A stretch of 64,000 bases of DNA from Deltaproteobacteria bacterium UBA5205. GTDB taxonomy: Bacteria; Desulfobacterota; Syntrophorhabdia; Syntrophorhabdales; Syntrophorhabdaceae. Made by a program: the position numbers and the translations under genes. Below are positions 35,847-44,638 of this stretch, in pieces. Positions within the stretch are counted from its first letter, which is position 1, and the number at the start of each line of letters is the position of its first letter. The stretch is from assembly GCA_002412715.1 (NCBI GenBank), contig DHVP01000041.1, forward strand, positions 22,177 to 86,176. Direction: 5' to 3'. Under the pieces are notes generated by a model. The model was not told where the DNA came from, did no database searches, and saw only the letters and a program-made list of their open reading frames with translations.

Positions 35847-36545
35847 TCAGACTGCGAATTCGATCCGGCTCCTGGATGCGGTCAATATTTCCCGATGAAC
35901 TATCCTTCCATACTCATTAACGAGAACGCTGTCAATCAGATCCTTGACCACCTTCTCGGCCAGCCATTCGGGAAGCCCCGACATCACATGCACGACCAGG
36001 AAAGCACGGGTGGTCTCACTCTCGATCCGGTCCTTGTTCGACGGTTTCCACAACCACCTGCGAGTAAGAGCATCCTTATCGTCCTTGTAGATCACCTCAC
36101 CCTTCTCTACAGTCTCCTGCTCTCCCATGTCCATGGGAACAAAAGTCTCCGTTCCGTCGGCAAACGTGAGCTGAATGTCGCCGTCAATCCCGTTTATGGC
36201 GTGCCCGCCGATCGGAACAAGATACTTGAGTGCAATGCAATTATAAAGATCAATGATGGGATTGAAGCGTGGGAACGGCCCCCCTTTGAGGGCACGCCTG
36301 ACGAGAGATTCTATGGAACTTGGATACTTCGTTGGGGCTATGCCTATCTTCTTGAAGGCTTCGCGCCATGCCTTTATGTTTGGATGGTCCTGCGGGCGCT
36401 CAAATGAAAAATGGACCATCAGATCGTCTACAACGTCTTCAAGTCCATCTTCGCCGTACCTTATATTGTCAATCTCACAAACAACCACACCGACCTGCAA
36501 AGCAGGAAAAAGGCTGAATAGCCCTTCATCGATGGTAAAGACCAT
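35847..36545 (-). CDS. B3/B4 tRNA-binding domain protein
   Basis: A 232-residue protein matching the B3/B4 domain of phenylalanyl-tRNA synthetase beta chain as a free-standing protein. The segments WREAFKKIGIAPTKYPSSIE and NPIIDLYNCIALKYLVPIGG are typical. In the synthetase this domain edits misacylated tRNA; the role of the free form is not settled. Its start shares one base with the atpC stop (TAATG), so it is translationally coupled to the ATP synthase operon, an unexplained association. Confidence 0.8.
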   Translation of the reverse strand: MVFTIDEGLFSLFPALQVGVVVCEIDNIRYGEDGLEDVVDDLMVHFSFERPQDHPNIKAWREAFKKIGIAPTKYPSSIESLVRRALKGGPFPRFNPIIDLYNCIALKYLVPIGGHAINGIDGDIQLTFADGTETFVPMDMGEQETVEKGEVIYKDDKDALTRRWLWKPSNKDRIESETTRAFLVVHVMSGLPEWLAEKVVKDLIDSVLVNEYGRIVHREILTASRSRIEFAV

Positions 36546-36946
36546 TATAATTTCTTAGACGCTACGCCAATGCGGGCAATGGCCCGAAGAAGTGCCATTT
36601 CATACAGAAGGTATTCCGTATGATCATACGACATCGTCTTCAGCAAGGACTCTGCACGTTCCATCGCCTTCTTCGCCCTTTCAACATCTATTTCTTTCGC
36701 AGTCTCAGAGGTATCCACAAGCAACGTCACCTTGTCATCAACAACCTCGGCGAATCCGCCGCTCGATGCAAGATAGGTCGTCTCTCCGTTCTTCTTGTAC
36801 CGGATCTCTCCGATTCGTAGCGTCGTAAGGAACTGGGTGTGACCCGGCATAATCCCGAATTCACCGTCAGCACCTGTGGCCTCCACAAGATCCACTTCAT
36901 CCTTGACAACTGTTTTCTCAGGGGTAATTATCTCAAGGTTGAGCAT
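36545..36946 (-). CDS. atpC: F1 ATP synthase epsilon subunit
   Basis: A 133-residue subunit with the N-terminal beta-sandwich (LEIITPEKTVVKDEVDLVEATGADGEFGIMPGH, in part) and a C-terminal helical hairpin. The epsilon chain sits on the rotor and can inhibit ATP hydrolysis. It lies 8 bases after atpD and is the last subunit gene in the operon. Confidence 0.94.
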   Translation of the reverse strand: MLNLEIITPEKTVVKDEVDLVEATGADGEFGIMPGHTQFLTTLRIGEIRYKKNGETTYLASSGGFAEVVDDKVTLLVDTSETAKEIDVERAKKAMERAESLLKTMSYDHTEYLLYEMALLRAIARIGVASKKL

Positions 36947-36954
36947 AACGTTTA

Positions 36955-38376
36955 TTATTCTCCCATGAACTGTTTAGCTTTTTCAACGGCCTCTTCGATA
37001 GTGCCCACCATAAAGAATGCCTGTTCCGGAAGCTCGTCGTGTTTTCCTTCAACGATCTCTTTGAATCCCTTGATCGTATCTTTCAGGGCAACATAACGGC
37101 CTGCCTGACCGGTGAAGACCTCTGCAACAAAGAACGGCTGAGACAGAAATCTCTGGATCTTTCTTGCTCTGGCGACGGTCAGTTTGTCATCTTCGGAGAG
37201 TTCGTCCATACCAAGGATCGCGATGATATCCTGAAGTTCCTTGTATTTCTGAAGGACCGCCTGCACATTCCTTGCGACCTGGTAATGTTCCTCGCCGACA
37301 ATCTGAGGATCAAGGATACGGCTGGTGGAGTCCAGGGGGTCAACGGCCGGATATATACCGAGTTCTGAAATCTGACGTGAAAGTACCGTCGTGGCGTCGA
37401 GGTGTGCGAATGTTGTCGCCGGTGCGGGGTCTGTCAAGTCGTCAGCAGGGACGTAGATGGCCTGAACCGACGTGATAGAGCCCTTCAATGTCGATGTGAT
37501 GCGCTCTTCAAGCTCACCAAGGTCGGTCGCAAGGGTCGGCTGATAACCGACGGCGGAGGGCATCCGGCCGAGCTGCGCCGAAACCTCTGCATTGGCCTGG
37601 GTAAAACGGAAGATATTGTCTATGAAGAGAAGAACGTCCTGACCTTCTTCGTCGCGGAAGTATTCAGCCGCCGTCAGAGCGGTAAGACCGATTCTGGCGC
37701 GGGCGCCCGGGACTTCCGTCATCTGTCCGTATATGAGGGCACACTTGTCAAGAACACCGGAGCCTTTCATCTCAAGCCAGAGGTCGTTGCCTTCCCTTGT
37801 ACGCTCACCGACACCGCCGAACACGGATATACCACCGTGGTGCTGGGCGATGTTGTGGATCATCTCCATGATAACAACGGTCTTGCCGACTCCGGCGCCG
37901 CCGAAGAGTCCTACCTTGCCGCCTTTCGGATATGGTTCAAGAAGGTCGATAACCTTGACACCCGTTTCGAGAAGTTCGATCTTGGTGTTCTGCATTGTCA
38001 GCGAAGGAGCCGGTCGGTGGATAGGGTAGGTCATAGCCGTCTTGACTTCACCCATATTATCAACCGGCTCACCAATGACGTTGAGCACCCTGCCCAGGAT
38101 TTCCTTGCCTACGGGAATAGATATCTGCCCCCCCTTATAGGTCGCTTCCTGGCCGCGAACAAGACCATCGGTCGTGTTCATGGCGATACACCTGACCGTA
38201 TTGTCGCCTACATGCTGGGAAACCTCAAGGACCAGGTTTTCCGGTTTATCGTTTATCGAAGGGTTCGTGACAAAAATCGCCCCGTTTATTGGTGGAAGCT
38301 GATCAGGTGGAAACCTGAAATCTACAACCGTTCCAATGACCTGCACTACCTTACCTTTGACCTCCACGCTGCTCAT
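36955..38376 (-). CDS. atpD: F1 ATP synthase beta subunit
   Basis: A 473-residue catalytic subunit. Visible are the P-loop GGAGVGKTVVIMEMIHN, the GERTREGNDL loop with the catalytic glutamate, and LLFIDNIFRFTQA (Walker B). It makes ATP from ADP and phosphate during rotation. Length and order are normal; it lies 17 bases after atpG. Confidence 0.97.
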   Translation of the reverse strand: MSSVEVKGKVVQVIGTVVDFRFPPDQLPPINGAIFVTNPSINDKPENLVLEVSQHVGDNTVRCIAMNTTDGLVRGQEATYKGGQISIPVGKEILGRVLNVIGEPVDNMGEVKTAMTYPIHRPAPSLTMQNTKIELLETGVKVIDLLEPYPKGGKVGLFGGAGVGKTVVIMEMIHNIAQHHGGISVFGGVGERTREGNDLWLEMKGSGVLDKCALIYGQMTEVPGARARIGLTALTAAEYFRDEEGQDVLLFIDNIFRFTQANAEVSAQLGRMPSAVGYQPTLATDLGELEERITSTLKGSITSVQAIYVPADDLTDPAPATTFAHLDATTVLSRQISELGIYPAVDPLDSTSRILDPQIVGEEHYQVARNVQAVLQKYKELQDIIAILGMDELSEDDKLTVARARKIQRFLSQPFFVAEVFTGQAGRYVALKDTIKGFKEIVEGKHDELPEQAFFMVGTIEEAVEKAKQFMGE

Positions 38377-38393
38377 CTATCTTCCTCCTTAGA

Positions 38394-39254
38394 TTATGTT
38401 CCTCGCAAGGCTTCAGCGCCACCAACGATATCCAACATCTCGTTGGTTATACCTTCCTGTCTTCTCTTGTTGTAAACAAGGGTGAGGTATCGTACCATTT
38501 CACCGCAGTTGTTCGTCGCATTCTCCATGGCGCTCATCCGGGCCGCGTGCTCCGATGTCTGTGACTCGATCAGGGAATAGTATATCTTCGTGCTGATGTA
38601 ACGGGGAATGAGCGATTCCACTATCTGTATACGTTCAGGTTCACATATGTAATCGACATACTCGGCTTCCTCAGGGGTTTTGATAGGAATGAATTCCTCG
38701 AAAACAACCTCCTGTCTCACTGCCGACGCGAAATACGTATATGAAAGATATATCTTGTCAAATTCCCCTGACAGATACAGGCCGATAAGCTCTTCGGCGA
38801 CCGTATCCACAAGCTCCTGGTCAACCTTTTTGATGTCAACCCAGTCTTTCACGATATCTGCTTTTCTCTTCCCCAGATAATCGCGAATCTTCCGTCCGAA
38901 TACGTACATCCCGACCCTTTCGTACGTGTCGCGGTTCTGCCTGGCGAAGTTTTCCGCAGTTAAGGCCACGTTGGCGTTGAACCCGCCGCAAAGACCCCTG
39001 TCAGACCCGATGGAAACGATAAGGACCTTCTTCGCCTCTTCTCTCGCGGCAAGAAGGGGATGAGCATCTTCGGGCATGTTCTTAACGACCCGCCCCGTCA
39101 GTGCTTCCATCTTTAACGCGTATTCCTTGATCTTTTCAAGCTCTGTCTGTGCGCGCCTTAGTTTTGAGGCGGAGACCATTTTCATCGTCCTCGTGATGGT
39201 CTGCGTACTGTTTACACTGCCTATCTTTCTCTTGATATCTCTTAACGTAGCCAC
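38394..39254 (-). CDS. atpG: F1 ATP synthase gamma subunit
   Basis: A 286-residue rotor shaft. The N-terminal helix (RDIKRKIGSVNSTQTITRTM) and the C-terminal helix (YLTLVYNKRRQEGITNEMLD) form the coiled coil inside the alpha3-beta3 ring; VSIGSDRGLCGGFNANV is the family signature. It lies 11 bases after atpA. Confidence 0.96.
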   Translation of the reverse strand: MATLRDIKRKIGSVNSTQTITRTMKMVSASKLRRAQTELEKIKEYALKMEALTGRVVKNMPEDAHPLLAAREEAKKVLIVSIGSDRGLCGGFNANVALTAENFARQNRDTYERVGMYVFGRKIRDYLGKRKADIVKDWVDIKKVDQELVDTVAEELIGLYLSGEFDKIYLSYTYFASAVRQEVVFEEFIPIKTPEEAEYVDYICEPERIQIVESLIPRYISTKIYYSLIESQTSEHAARMSAMENATNNCGEMVRYLTLVYNKRRQEGITNEMLDIVGGAEALRGT

Positions 39255-39265
39255 TGAAAGCTCCC

Positions 39266-40780
39266 TTAGTAGGTAAACCCATCTCTGAATTCGCCGAGCG
39301 CCTTCGTAAGCTTCTCTTCGATCGACGCGTCGATGGCCTTTTTCTCTCCGATTTCCTTCAGGACGCCTGCATGTTTCGAATCCATGAAGCGCATTAATTC
39401 CTGCTCATATTTCTTGAGGGCGCTTTCAGGGTAGGTATCGATAAATCCATTGGCCGCGGCATAGAGAAGTACGACCTGTTTTTCTATCGGGATTGGAACA
39501 TACTGTCCCTGTTTGAAAAGCTCAGTCAGCCTCGAACCACGGGCAAGCAATGCCTGCGTCGCCTTGTCGAGGTCACTGCCGAACTTGGCGAAGGCGGCCA
39601 TTTCGCGGTACTGCGCCATTTCCAGCCTCAGTCTGCCTGCAACCTGTTTCATTGCCTTGATCTGGGCATTGCCGCCGACCCTGGATACTGAGATACCGAC
39701 GTTGATAGCCGGCCTGACGCCTGCATAGAACAATTCCGGTTCCAGGTATATCTGGCCGTCGGTGATGGAGATGACATTTGTCGGGATGTATGCGGAAACG
39801 TCACCGGCCTGGGTCTCGATGATGGGAAGGGCTGTCAGCGAACCTCCACCATGAGCATCGTCCCATTTCGCCGACCTTTCGAGAAGCCTTGAATGCAGAT
39901 AGAAAATGTCTCCGGGATACGCTTCACGTCCCGGCGGCCTTCTAAGGAGCAAGGCGAGTTGGCGGTATGCGACAGCGTGTTTTGAAAGATCATCGTACAC
40001 GATGAGGGCATGTTTTCCGTTGTCCCGGAAGTACTCACCCATCGAGGTACCGGCGAAGGGAGCGAGAAACTGCAGCGGGGCCGAGTCGCTGGCGGTTGCC
40101 GCGACGACCGTCGTGTATTCCATCGCGCCGTATTCCGTCAGAAGGTCGACGATCCTTGCCACCGAGAACCTCTTCTGGCCGATTGCAACATATATACAAA
40201 AAACATCTTTACCTTTTTGGTTGATGATCGTGTCAAGAGCGACGATCGTTTTTCCGGTGCCCCTGTCGCCGATGATCAGCTCCCTCTGGCCTCTGCCGAT
40301 GGGTATCAGGGCGTCGATCATCTTGATGCCCGTCTGCATCGGCTCTTTGACAGGCTGACGCACGACGACACCAGGTGCCATCTGCTCGACGGCGCGGAAC
40401 TCTTTCGCTTCAATGGGGCCTTTGCCGTCTATGGGATTTCCGAGGGCGTCGACAACTCTGCCGACGAGGGCCTCACCGACAGGTACCTGAGCGATCTTTC
40501 CCGTCCTCTTTGCCAGGTCGCCTTCTTTTATTTTGTAGTCCTCGCCGAAGATGACGGCGCCAATGTTGTCCTCTTCAAGGTTCTGCACCATGCCGATAAT
40601 ACCGTGAGGCAACTCAAGGAGCTCGCCTGCCATGGCGTTCTCAAGCCCGTAGATCCTTGCAATACCATCGCCCACTGTCATGATGACACCAGTCTCCTGA
40701 AGGTCGATCTCCTTCTCGAAGCCCGATATCTTCTGCTCTATAATCCTGCTTATTTCGTCGGCCCTGATCTCCATAGACAC
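39266..40780 (-). CDS. atpA: F1 ATP synthase alpha subunit
   Basis: A 504-residue subunit with P-loop IIGDRGTGKTIVALDTIINQ, the regulatory nucleotide site, and PAINVGISVSRVGGNAQIKA, which includes the catalytic arginine finger. The start shares one base with the atpH stop. No anomalies were seen. Confidence 0.97.
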   Translation of the reverse strand: MSMEIRADEISRIIEQKISGFEKEIDLQETGVIMTVGDGIARIYGLENAMAGELLELPHGIIGMVQNLEEDNIGAVIFGEDYKIKEGDLAKRTGKIAQVPVGEALVGRVVDALGNPIDGKGPIEAKEFRAVEQMAPGVVVRQPVKEPMQTGIKMIDALIPIGRGQRELIIGDRGTGKTIVALDTIINQKGKDVFCIYVAIGQKRFSVARIVDLLTEYGAMEYTTVVAATASDSAPLQFLAPFAGTSMGEYFRDNGKHALIVYDDLSKHAVAYRQLALLLRRPPGREAYPGDIFYLHSRLLERSAKWDDAHGGGSLTALPIIETQAGDVSAYIPTNVISITDGQIYLEPELFYAGVRPAINVGISVSRVGGNAQIKAMKQVAGRLRLEMAQYREMAAFAKFGSDLDKATQALLARGSRLTELFKQGQYVPIPIEKQVVLLYAAANGFIDTYPESALKKYEQELMRFMDSKHAGVLKEIGEKKAIDASIEEKLTKALGEFRDGFTY

Positions 40781-41322
40781 TACTCCTTCAGTATATTTTC
40801 CTGCAACGTGTGCAGCTGTCTTTTTACGCTTCCGTCTATAATCGTCCCCTTGATGGCCACCTTGACCCCGCCGATAAGGCTCTTGTCTTCCTGCACTGCC
40901 AGAATGACCTGTTTATCAAGCCTTGCCCCGAGTTCTTTCTCTATTCTTGCCTTCGCGGCATCATCGATGGGGAATGCTGTCCAAAGGGTACCTTTTACCC
41001 TGCCTTCCTTTTCGTCAACAAGATCGTTGTAAACATCCCTGATAAGCGACAGATACCCGAGCCTGTTCTTTTCGAGAAGCATGGTGAACATGCTTGCAAG
41101 AGGCGAGGAAACCGCGAGTGCCCTCAGGACGTCGCTAAGCACTTCCTTCCGCTTTTCGACCTCTACGAGAGGAAGAATAATGGCCCTTCGCAACCGCTCT
41201 TCCTTATCGAAAATACCAAGAACACCTTCGATCTCAGACTGGTATTCCTTGTACTTTCCGTTCTTTTCACCGACATTGAATAGACCTTTTGCGTATCTCT
41301 TGGCAATGGATTGGCTTATCAA
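40780..41322 (-). CDS. atpH: ATP synthase delta subunit (OSCP)
   Basis: A 180-residue stator subunit. The N-terminal helices (SIAKRYAKGLFNVGEKNGKY) and the C-terminal segment QVILAVQEDKSLIGGVKVAI follow the delta/OSCP pattern. It links the b/b' stalk to F1. It overlaps atpF by 4 bases (ATGA). Confidence 0.94.
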   Translation of the reverse strand: MISQSIAKRYAKGLFNVGEKNGKYKEYQSEIEGVLGIFDKEERLRRAIILPLVEVEKRKEVLSDVLRALAVSSPLASMFTMLLEKNRLGYLSLIRDVYNDLVDEKEGRVKGTLWTAFPIDDAAKARIEKELGARLDKQVILAVQEDKSLIGGVKVAIKGTIIDGSVKRQLHTLQENILKE

Positions 41323-41810
41323 TTCATGCTCCTCAATTTTACGATGAAGTCTTCGACCAGTTTGTCATGATCCGACTGGGTGATCTTCTCGGCGATCAGC
41401 TTCTCCGCCTGGCCGACGGTGAGACGGGAAATCTCTTCCTTGATCCTCCGTGCCACCTCTTTATTCTCCTGCTCGGCGGTGAGGCGAGCCTGTTCTCTTA
41501 TTCTTGCCGCGAAGACCATGGCTTCGTCTATGATCTTTTTCTTTTCTGTCTCAGCTTCCTGCAAGGTCTCTTTCTTGAAGACCTCGATCTCGCCGTCCAG
41601 CCTGTCCATTCTCTCCTGGTACTGAGCCCGTAAGGCCTCGGCCTCTTTCAAGGCCTTCTGCGTTTCTTCGAGCTGGGTCTTGACAGTCTGGTGGCGCTTT
41701 GCGAGGTAGCTTTTCAGGGGTTTTCCGACAAAATAGATGAGAAGACCCACGAGAACTGCAAAATTGAAGAACTTGAAGACTAAACTCCAGAACTCGCCGC
41801 CAGCTGCCAT
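41319..41810 (-). CDS. atpF: F0 ATP synthase subunit b
   Basis: A 163-residue stalk subunit: one N-terminal membrane helix (SLVFKFFNFAVLVGLLIYFV) with a following GKPLKSYLAKR, then a long charged coiled coil. It differs from the upstream b' protein and probably forms a heterodimer with it. Start and stop overlap with neighbouring genes, so the operon is tightly coupled. Confidence 0.92.
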   Translation of the reverse strand: MAAGGEFWSLVFKFFNFAVLVGLLIYFVGKPLKSYLAKRHQTVKTQLEETQKALKEAEALRAQYQERMDRLDGEIEVFKKETLQEAETEKKKIIDEAMVFAARIREQARLTAEQENKEVARRIKEEISRLTVGQAEKLIAEKITQSDHDKLVEDFIVKLRSMN

Positions 41811-42235
41811 CAGATACTCCTTTGCAGAATCTTTTGCGCCGCTTCCGATGAAAGTTTGCCAACATCGGCTTTCAGCGCGTCATAGACTTTCTTGCCTTCC
41901 ATTTCTATTTCACTTTTGATCCTGGCAAGCTCCTCGGCCAGCTCGCTTCTCGCTTTTTCGATCACGTGCACGGCTTCTTTGTTTGCCTCCGAGAGGATGG
42001 CATCTTTGCTGCCGATGATGGGCTTTCTCTTCTCGAGAGATGTAGACTCATAGGATTTTCCAAGGTCCACTGTCTCCACTTTTGCCCGTTCAACACCATC
42101 CGTCAAGCCCTGAATCGCTTTCCGGCGCTTGTCGAGCGCCTTGAGAACCGGCTTGAAGAGAAGGAAATTGAGGATAAAAAGAAGGATCAGGAAGTGAACA
42201 AACTGGTACAAAATGGTCACATCGAAGTTAATCAT
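41810..42235 (-). CDS. F0 ATP synthase subunit b'
   Basis: A 141-residue protein with an N-terminal membrane helix (ILYQFVHFLILLFILNFLLF) and KPVLKALDKRRKAIQ, followed by a coiled coil. Two different b-type genes in tandem are typical of photosynthetic bacteria and many Deltaproteobacteria. It is the first gene of the atp operon here; TTAGGA is a plausible Shine-Dalgarno sequence. Subunits a and c are not in the window, so F0 is encoded elsewhere. The 137 bases upstream are AT-rich and probably hold the promoter, but I could not fix its boxes. Confidence 0.9.
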   Translation of the reverse strand: MINFDVTILYQFVHFLILLFILNFLLFKPVLKALDKRRKAIQGLTDGVERAKVETVDLGKSYESTSLEKRKPIIGSKDAILSEANKEAVHVIEKARSELAEELARIKSEIEMEGKKVYDALKADVGKLSSEAAQKILQRSI

Positions 42236-42372
42236 AGGGAATTCCTAATTAGATTGGCATTTAACTATCCGTAGGTTTTTAACACAATTCCCGAAGGCAT
42301 TTCAATTATTTTGTTACATATTTTCAAGAAATGTTGCCTGCAGGGGATTTAAGCGTGATAAGGGCCGTTATT

Positions 42373-43179
42373 TCAACCCGTTATCAGTTCGGACAGACGC
42401 TCCAGGTCTTCGCGCGAGTAGAACTCTATGATAATCTTGCCGCGATTCTTTCTCAGCGTGATGTTTACCTTGGTCTGCAGGGCCTTCACCAACGCCTCTT
42501 CAAGCGATGACACACCGGGCTCCCTGGGATCGGCCTTCTTCCTCGCCTGTCTCTCCAGCTCACGAACGGACGTACCCTCCCGAAGGACCCTTTCGACGAA
42601 CCTTTTTTGCTCTCGTTCGTTCTTCAAGGAAAGGATGACACGTCCATGACCCTGGGTAAGTTTACCGTCCGTCATGAGATCCCTCACCCAGTCGGGCAAT
42701 TTCAGAAGGCGCAGGCAGTTCGTGACGGAGCTGCGATCCACCCCCATCTTCCTGGCAACCTCTTCATGGGTGTAGGCAAACTCTTCGACAAAGCGCTCAT
42801 AGACCGCGGCAATCTCCAAGGGGTTCAAATCCTCTCTCTGAAGGTTTTCCATGAGGGCTATCTCCAGGGCCTCCTTGTCGTCAACATCCCGCACCATGGC
42901 CGGGACTTCCCTGAGCCCTGCCAGAATAGCGGCACGGTAGCGCCGCTCCCCGGCGATGATTTCATAGACCTTCTCCTTCCGTTTCAGGATGATCGGCTGG
43001 AGAAGCCCTTTTTCACCGATAGAAGCAGCCAGTTCATCGATCCCTTTTTCATTCATCCGAACGCGTGGCTGGGCGGGGTTCGGCACGATCTGATCGATGG
43101 CGATGAGCCGTGTCGATCCCTTTTCCTCGATGTCCTTGAGTATGGCGGAGAGTCCTCTTCCCAGCGGGTCTTTCTTCAC
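42373..43179 (-). CDS. parB: chromosome partitioning protein ParB
   Basis: A 268-residue ParB/Spo0J protein. It has the CTP-binding motifs EIIAGERRYRAA and LMENLQREDLNPLE, a helix-turn-helix region (HEEVARKMGVDRSSVTNCLRL), and a C-terminal dimerisation segment. ParB binds parS sites and loads SMC near the origin. A search by eye found no complete parS site in the window. It overlaps parA by 4 bases. Confidence 0.95.
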   Translation of the reverse strand: MKKDPLGRGLSAILKDIEEKGSTRLIAIDQIVPNPAQPRVRMNEKGIDELAASIGEKGLLQPIILKRKEKVYEIIAGERRYRAAILAGLREVPAMVRDVDDKEALEIALMENLQREDLNPLEIAAVYERFVEEFAYTHEEVARKMGVDRSSVTNCLRLLKLPDWVRDLMTDGKLTQGHGRVILSLKNEREQKRFVERVLREGTSVRELERQARKKADPREPGVSSLEEALVKALQTKVNITLRKNRGKIIIEFYSREDLERLSELITG

Positions 43180-43940
43180 GCCTCGCTCCTTTTTTCCAGA
43201 ATCTCCGAGGCCAACCTGAGATAGCTCTCGGCGCCCCGTGAGCTTATATCATAAAGGAGCGCCGGCTTGCCATGACTTGGCGATTCGCTGAGTTTCACAT
43301 TCCTCGGGATGACGGTCTTGAAAACCGTATCGTTGAAACATTTGGTCACCTCTTCCCAGACCCTGAAAGAGAGGTTATTCCTCCGGTCGAACATGGTGAG
43401 CAGTATCCCGAGCACTTCGAGGCCGGGATTGAGCTTTCTCTGAATGATAGATATGGTCCGAAGAAGCATGGCAAGCCCCTCTAAGGCAAAATATTCGCAT
43501 TGAAGGGGTATGATAACGCAGTCCGAAGCGGCGAGGGAATTGATGGTCAAAAGCCCCAGTGAAGGGGGACAGTCAATGAATATGTACTTATAGGTGTCGC
43601 CCAGCTCTTCTATGGCTTTTTTGAGGGCATATTCCCGTTCGCTTGCATCCAGGAGTTCGATCTCGGCACCGATGAGGTCGGGGTGCGCGGGAACGATATC
43701 GAGATAGGGAATGGCGGTTTGCCGTATCACTTCGTTTATGCTGTTCTCGCCTACAAGCACACGATAAATGTTGCCGGCCACGTTGCTGTAGGAAATCCCG
43801 AACCCCGAGGTCGTGTTGCATTGGGAGTCCATGTCGATGATGAGGCTCTTGTGTTCGGATACAGCAATGGATGCCGAGAGGTTGACCGCTGTGGTCGTTT
43901 TGCCAACCCCGCCCTTCTGGTTCGCGATGGAAATTACCAT
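43176..43940 (-). CDS. parA: chromosome partitioning ATPase ParA/Soj
   Basis: A 254-residue Walker-type ATPase. The deviant P-loop is ANQKGGVGKTTTAVNLSAS, followed by LIIDMDSQCNTTSGFG and IFIDCPPSLGLLTINSL. It forms a gradient on DNA that moves ParB-parS complexes. The gene sits between rsmG and parB, the order often found close to replication origins, but no dnaA gene or origin repeats are present. Confidence 0.96.
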   Translation of the reverse strand: MVISIANQKGGVGKTTTAVNLSASIAVSEHKSLIIDMDSQCNTTSGFGISYSNVAGNIYRVLVGENSINEVIRQTAIPYLDIVPAHPDLIGAEIELLDASEREYALKKAIEELGDTYKYIFIDCPPSLGLLTINSLAASDCVIIPLQCEYFALEGLAMLLRTISIIQRKLNPGLEVLGILLTMFDRRNNLSFRVWEEVTKCFNDTVFKTVIPRNVKLSESPSHGKPALLYDISSRGAESYLRLASEILEKRSEA

Positions 43941-43974
43941 GACAGTTTCATTACCATACCATGATTACCGAGCA

Positions 43975-44592
43975 CTAGGAAATTTTTTTGTATATGAGAA
44001 GCCGGTAGTCCTTCGCAACACCGGGCAATGAATAGGAAAGGGTGTTTTCGAGCAGATAGCCCCGCGCTTCCTTACCGCCCTCCCGTCTTCCCTTGGTGAT
44101 AAAGACAAGCCCTCCCGGGACGAGATGCCTGTCGGCGGCTGCCAGGATCGCTTCCGTTGTCCCGTATGCTTTCGCAACAAGGCCATCCGCGTTGAGATGG
44201 TCGATCACCTCTATCCTTCCCTCGAGAGGCAGGAGGTTCCGAAGGTCAAGTGTGCGCCGGACGTGACGCTGAAACTGGATTTTTTTGAGATTGCTGTCCA
44301 CGGAATGCACCACGACGGCCTCGTTGAGGACCGCAAGGGGAATGGCAAGGATGCCGGACCCCGAACCGACGTCCACAAGACGGTGCCGGTCCCCGACAAA
44401 GGTATGGAGAAAGAATGAGTCCGCGAGCAATTCCCTGCAGACCTGGGCAATGTCCTTGAGACCCACGAGGTTCATCTTCCGGTTCCAGCGGTCGAGTTCT
44501 TCCAGAAAACGCAGGATCCGCATCAAATCCGCCTCTTCCACGGGTATCTGAAAGTACTCCAGAGTCTGCCTTATCAATCGTTCCAAGTCCAC
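43975..44592 (-). CDS. rsmG: 16S rRNA (guanine527-N7)-methyltransferase RsmG
   Basis: A 205-residue SAM-dependent methyltransferase. The SAM loop is HRLVDVGSGSGILAIPLAVL, and the N-terminal helix region (FLEELDRWNRKMNLVGLKD) is typical of RsmG/GidB. The start codon is GTG (44590-44592), with no Shine-Dalgarno sequence and a TATTCT hexamer seven bases upstream, suggesting a leaderless message. mnmG is not adjacent; the upstream neighbour is divergent. Confidence 0.92.
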   Translation of the reverse strand: MDLERLIRQTLEYFQIPVEEADLMRILRFLEELDRWNRKMNLVGLKDIAQVCRELLADSFFLHTFVGDRHRLVDVGSGSGILAIPLAVLNEAVVVHSVDSNLKKIQFQRHVRRTLDLRNLLPLEGRIEVIDHLNADGLVAKAYGTTEAILAAADRHLVPGGLVFITKGRREGGKEARGYLLENTLSYSLPGVAKDYRLLIYKKIS

Positions 44593-44626
44593 GCGTTAAA
44601 GAATAGCATAATTTTTTTTCTTCTGT

Positions 44627-44632
44627 TATACT
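44627..44632 (+). promoter_or_regulatory. -10 box of the BamD-LptA fusion gene
   Basis: TGTTATACT forms an extended -10 element (TATACT at 44627-44632) after a T run. Only six bases separate it from the ATG at 44639, so transcription should start at or next to the start codon. Confidence 0.55.
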
Positions 44633-44638
44633 AAGCCC

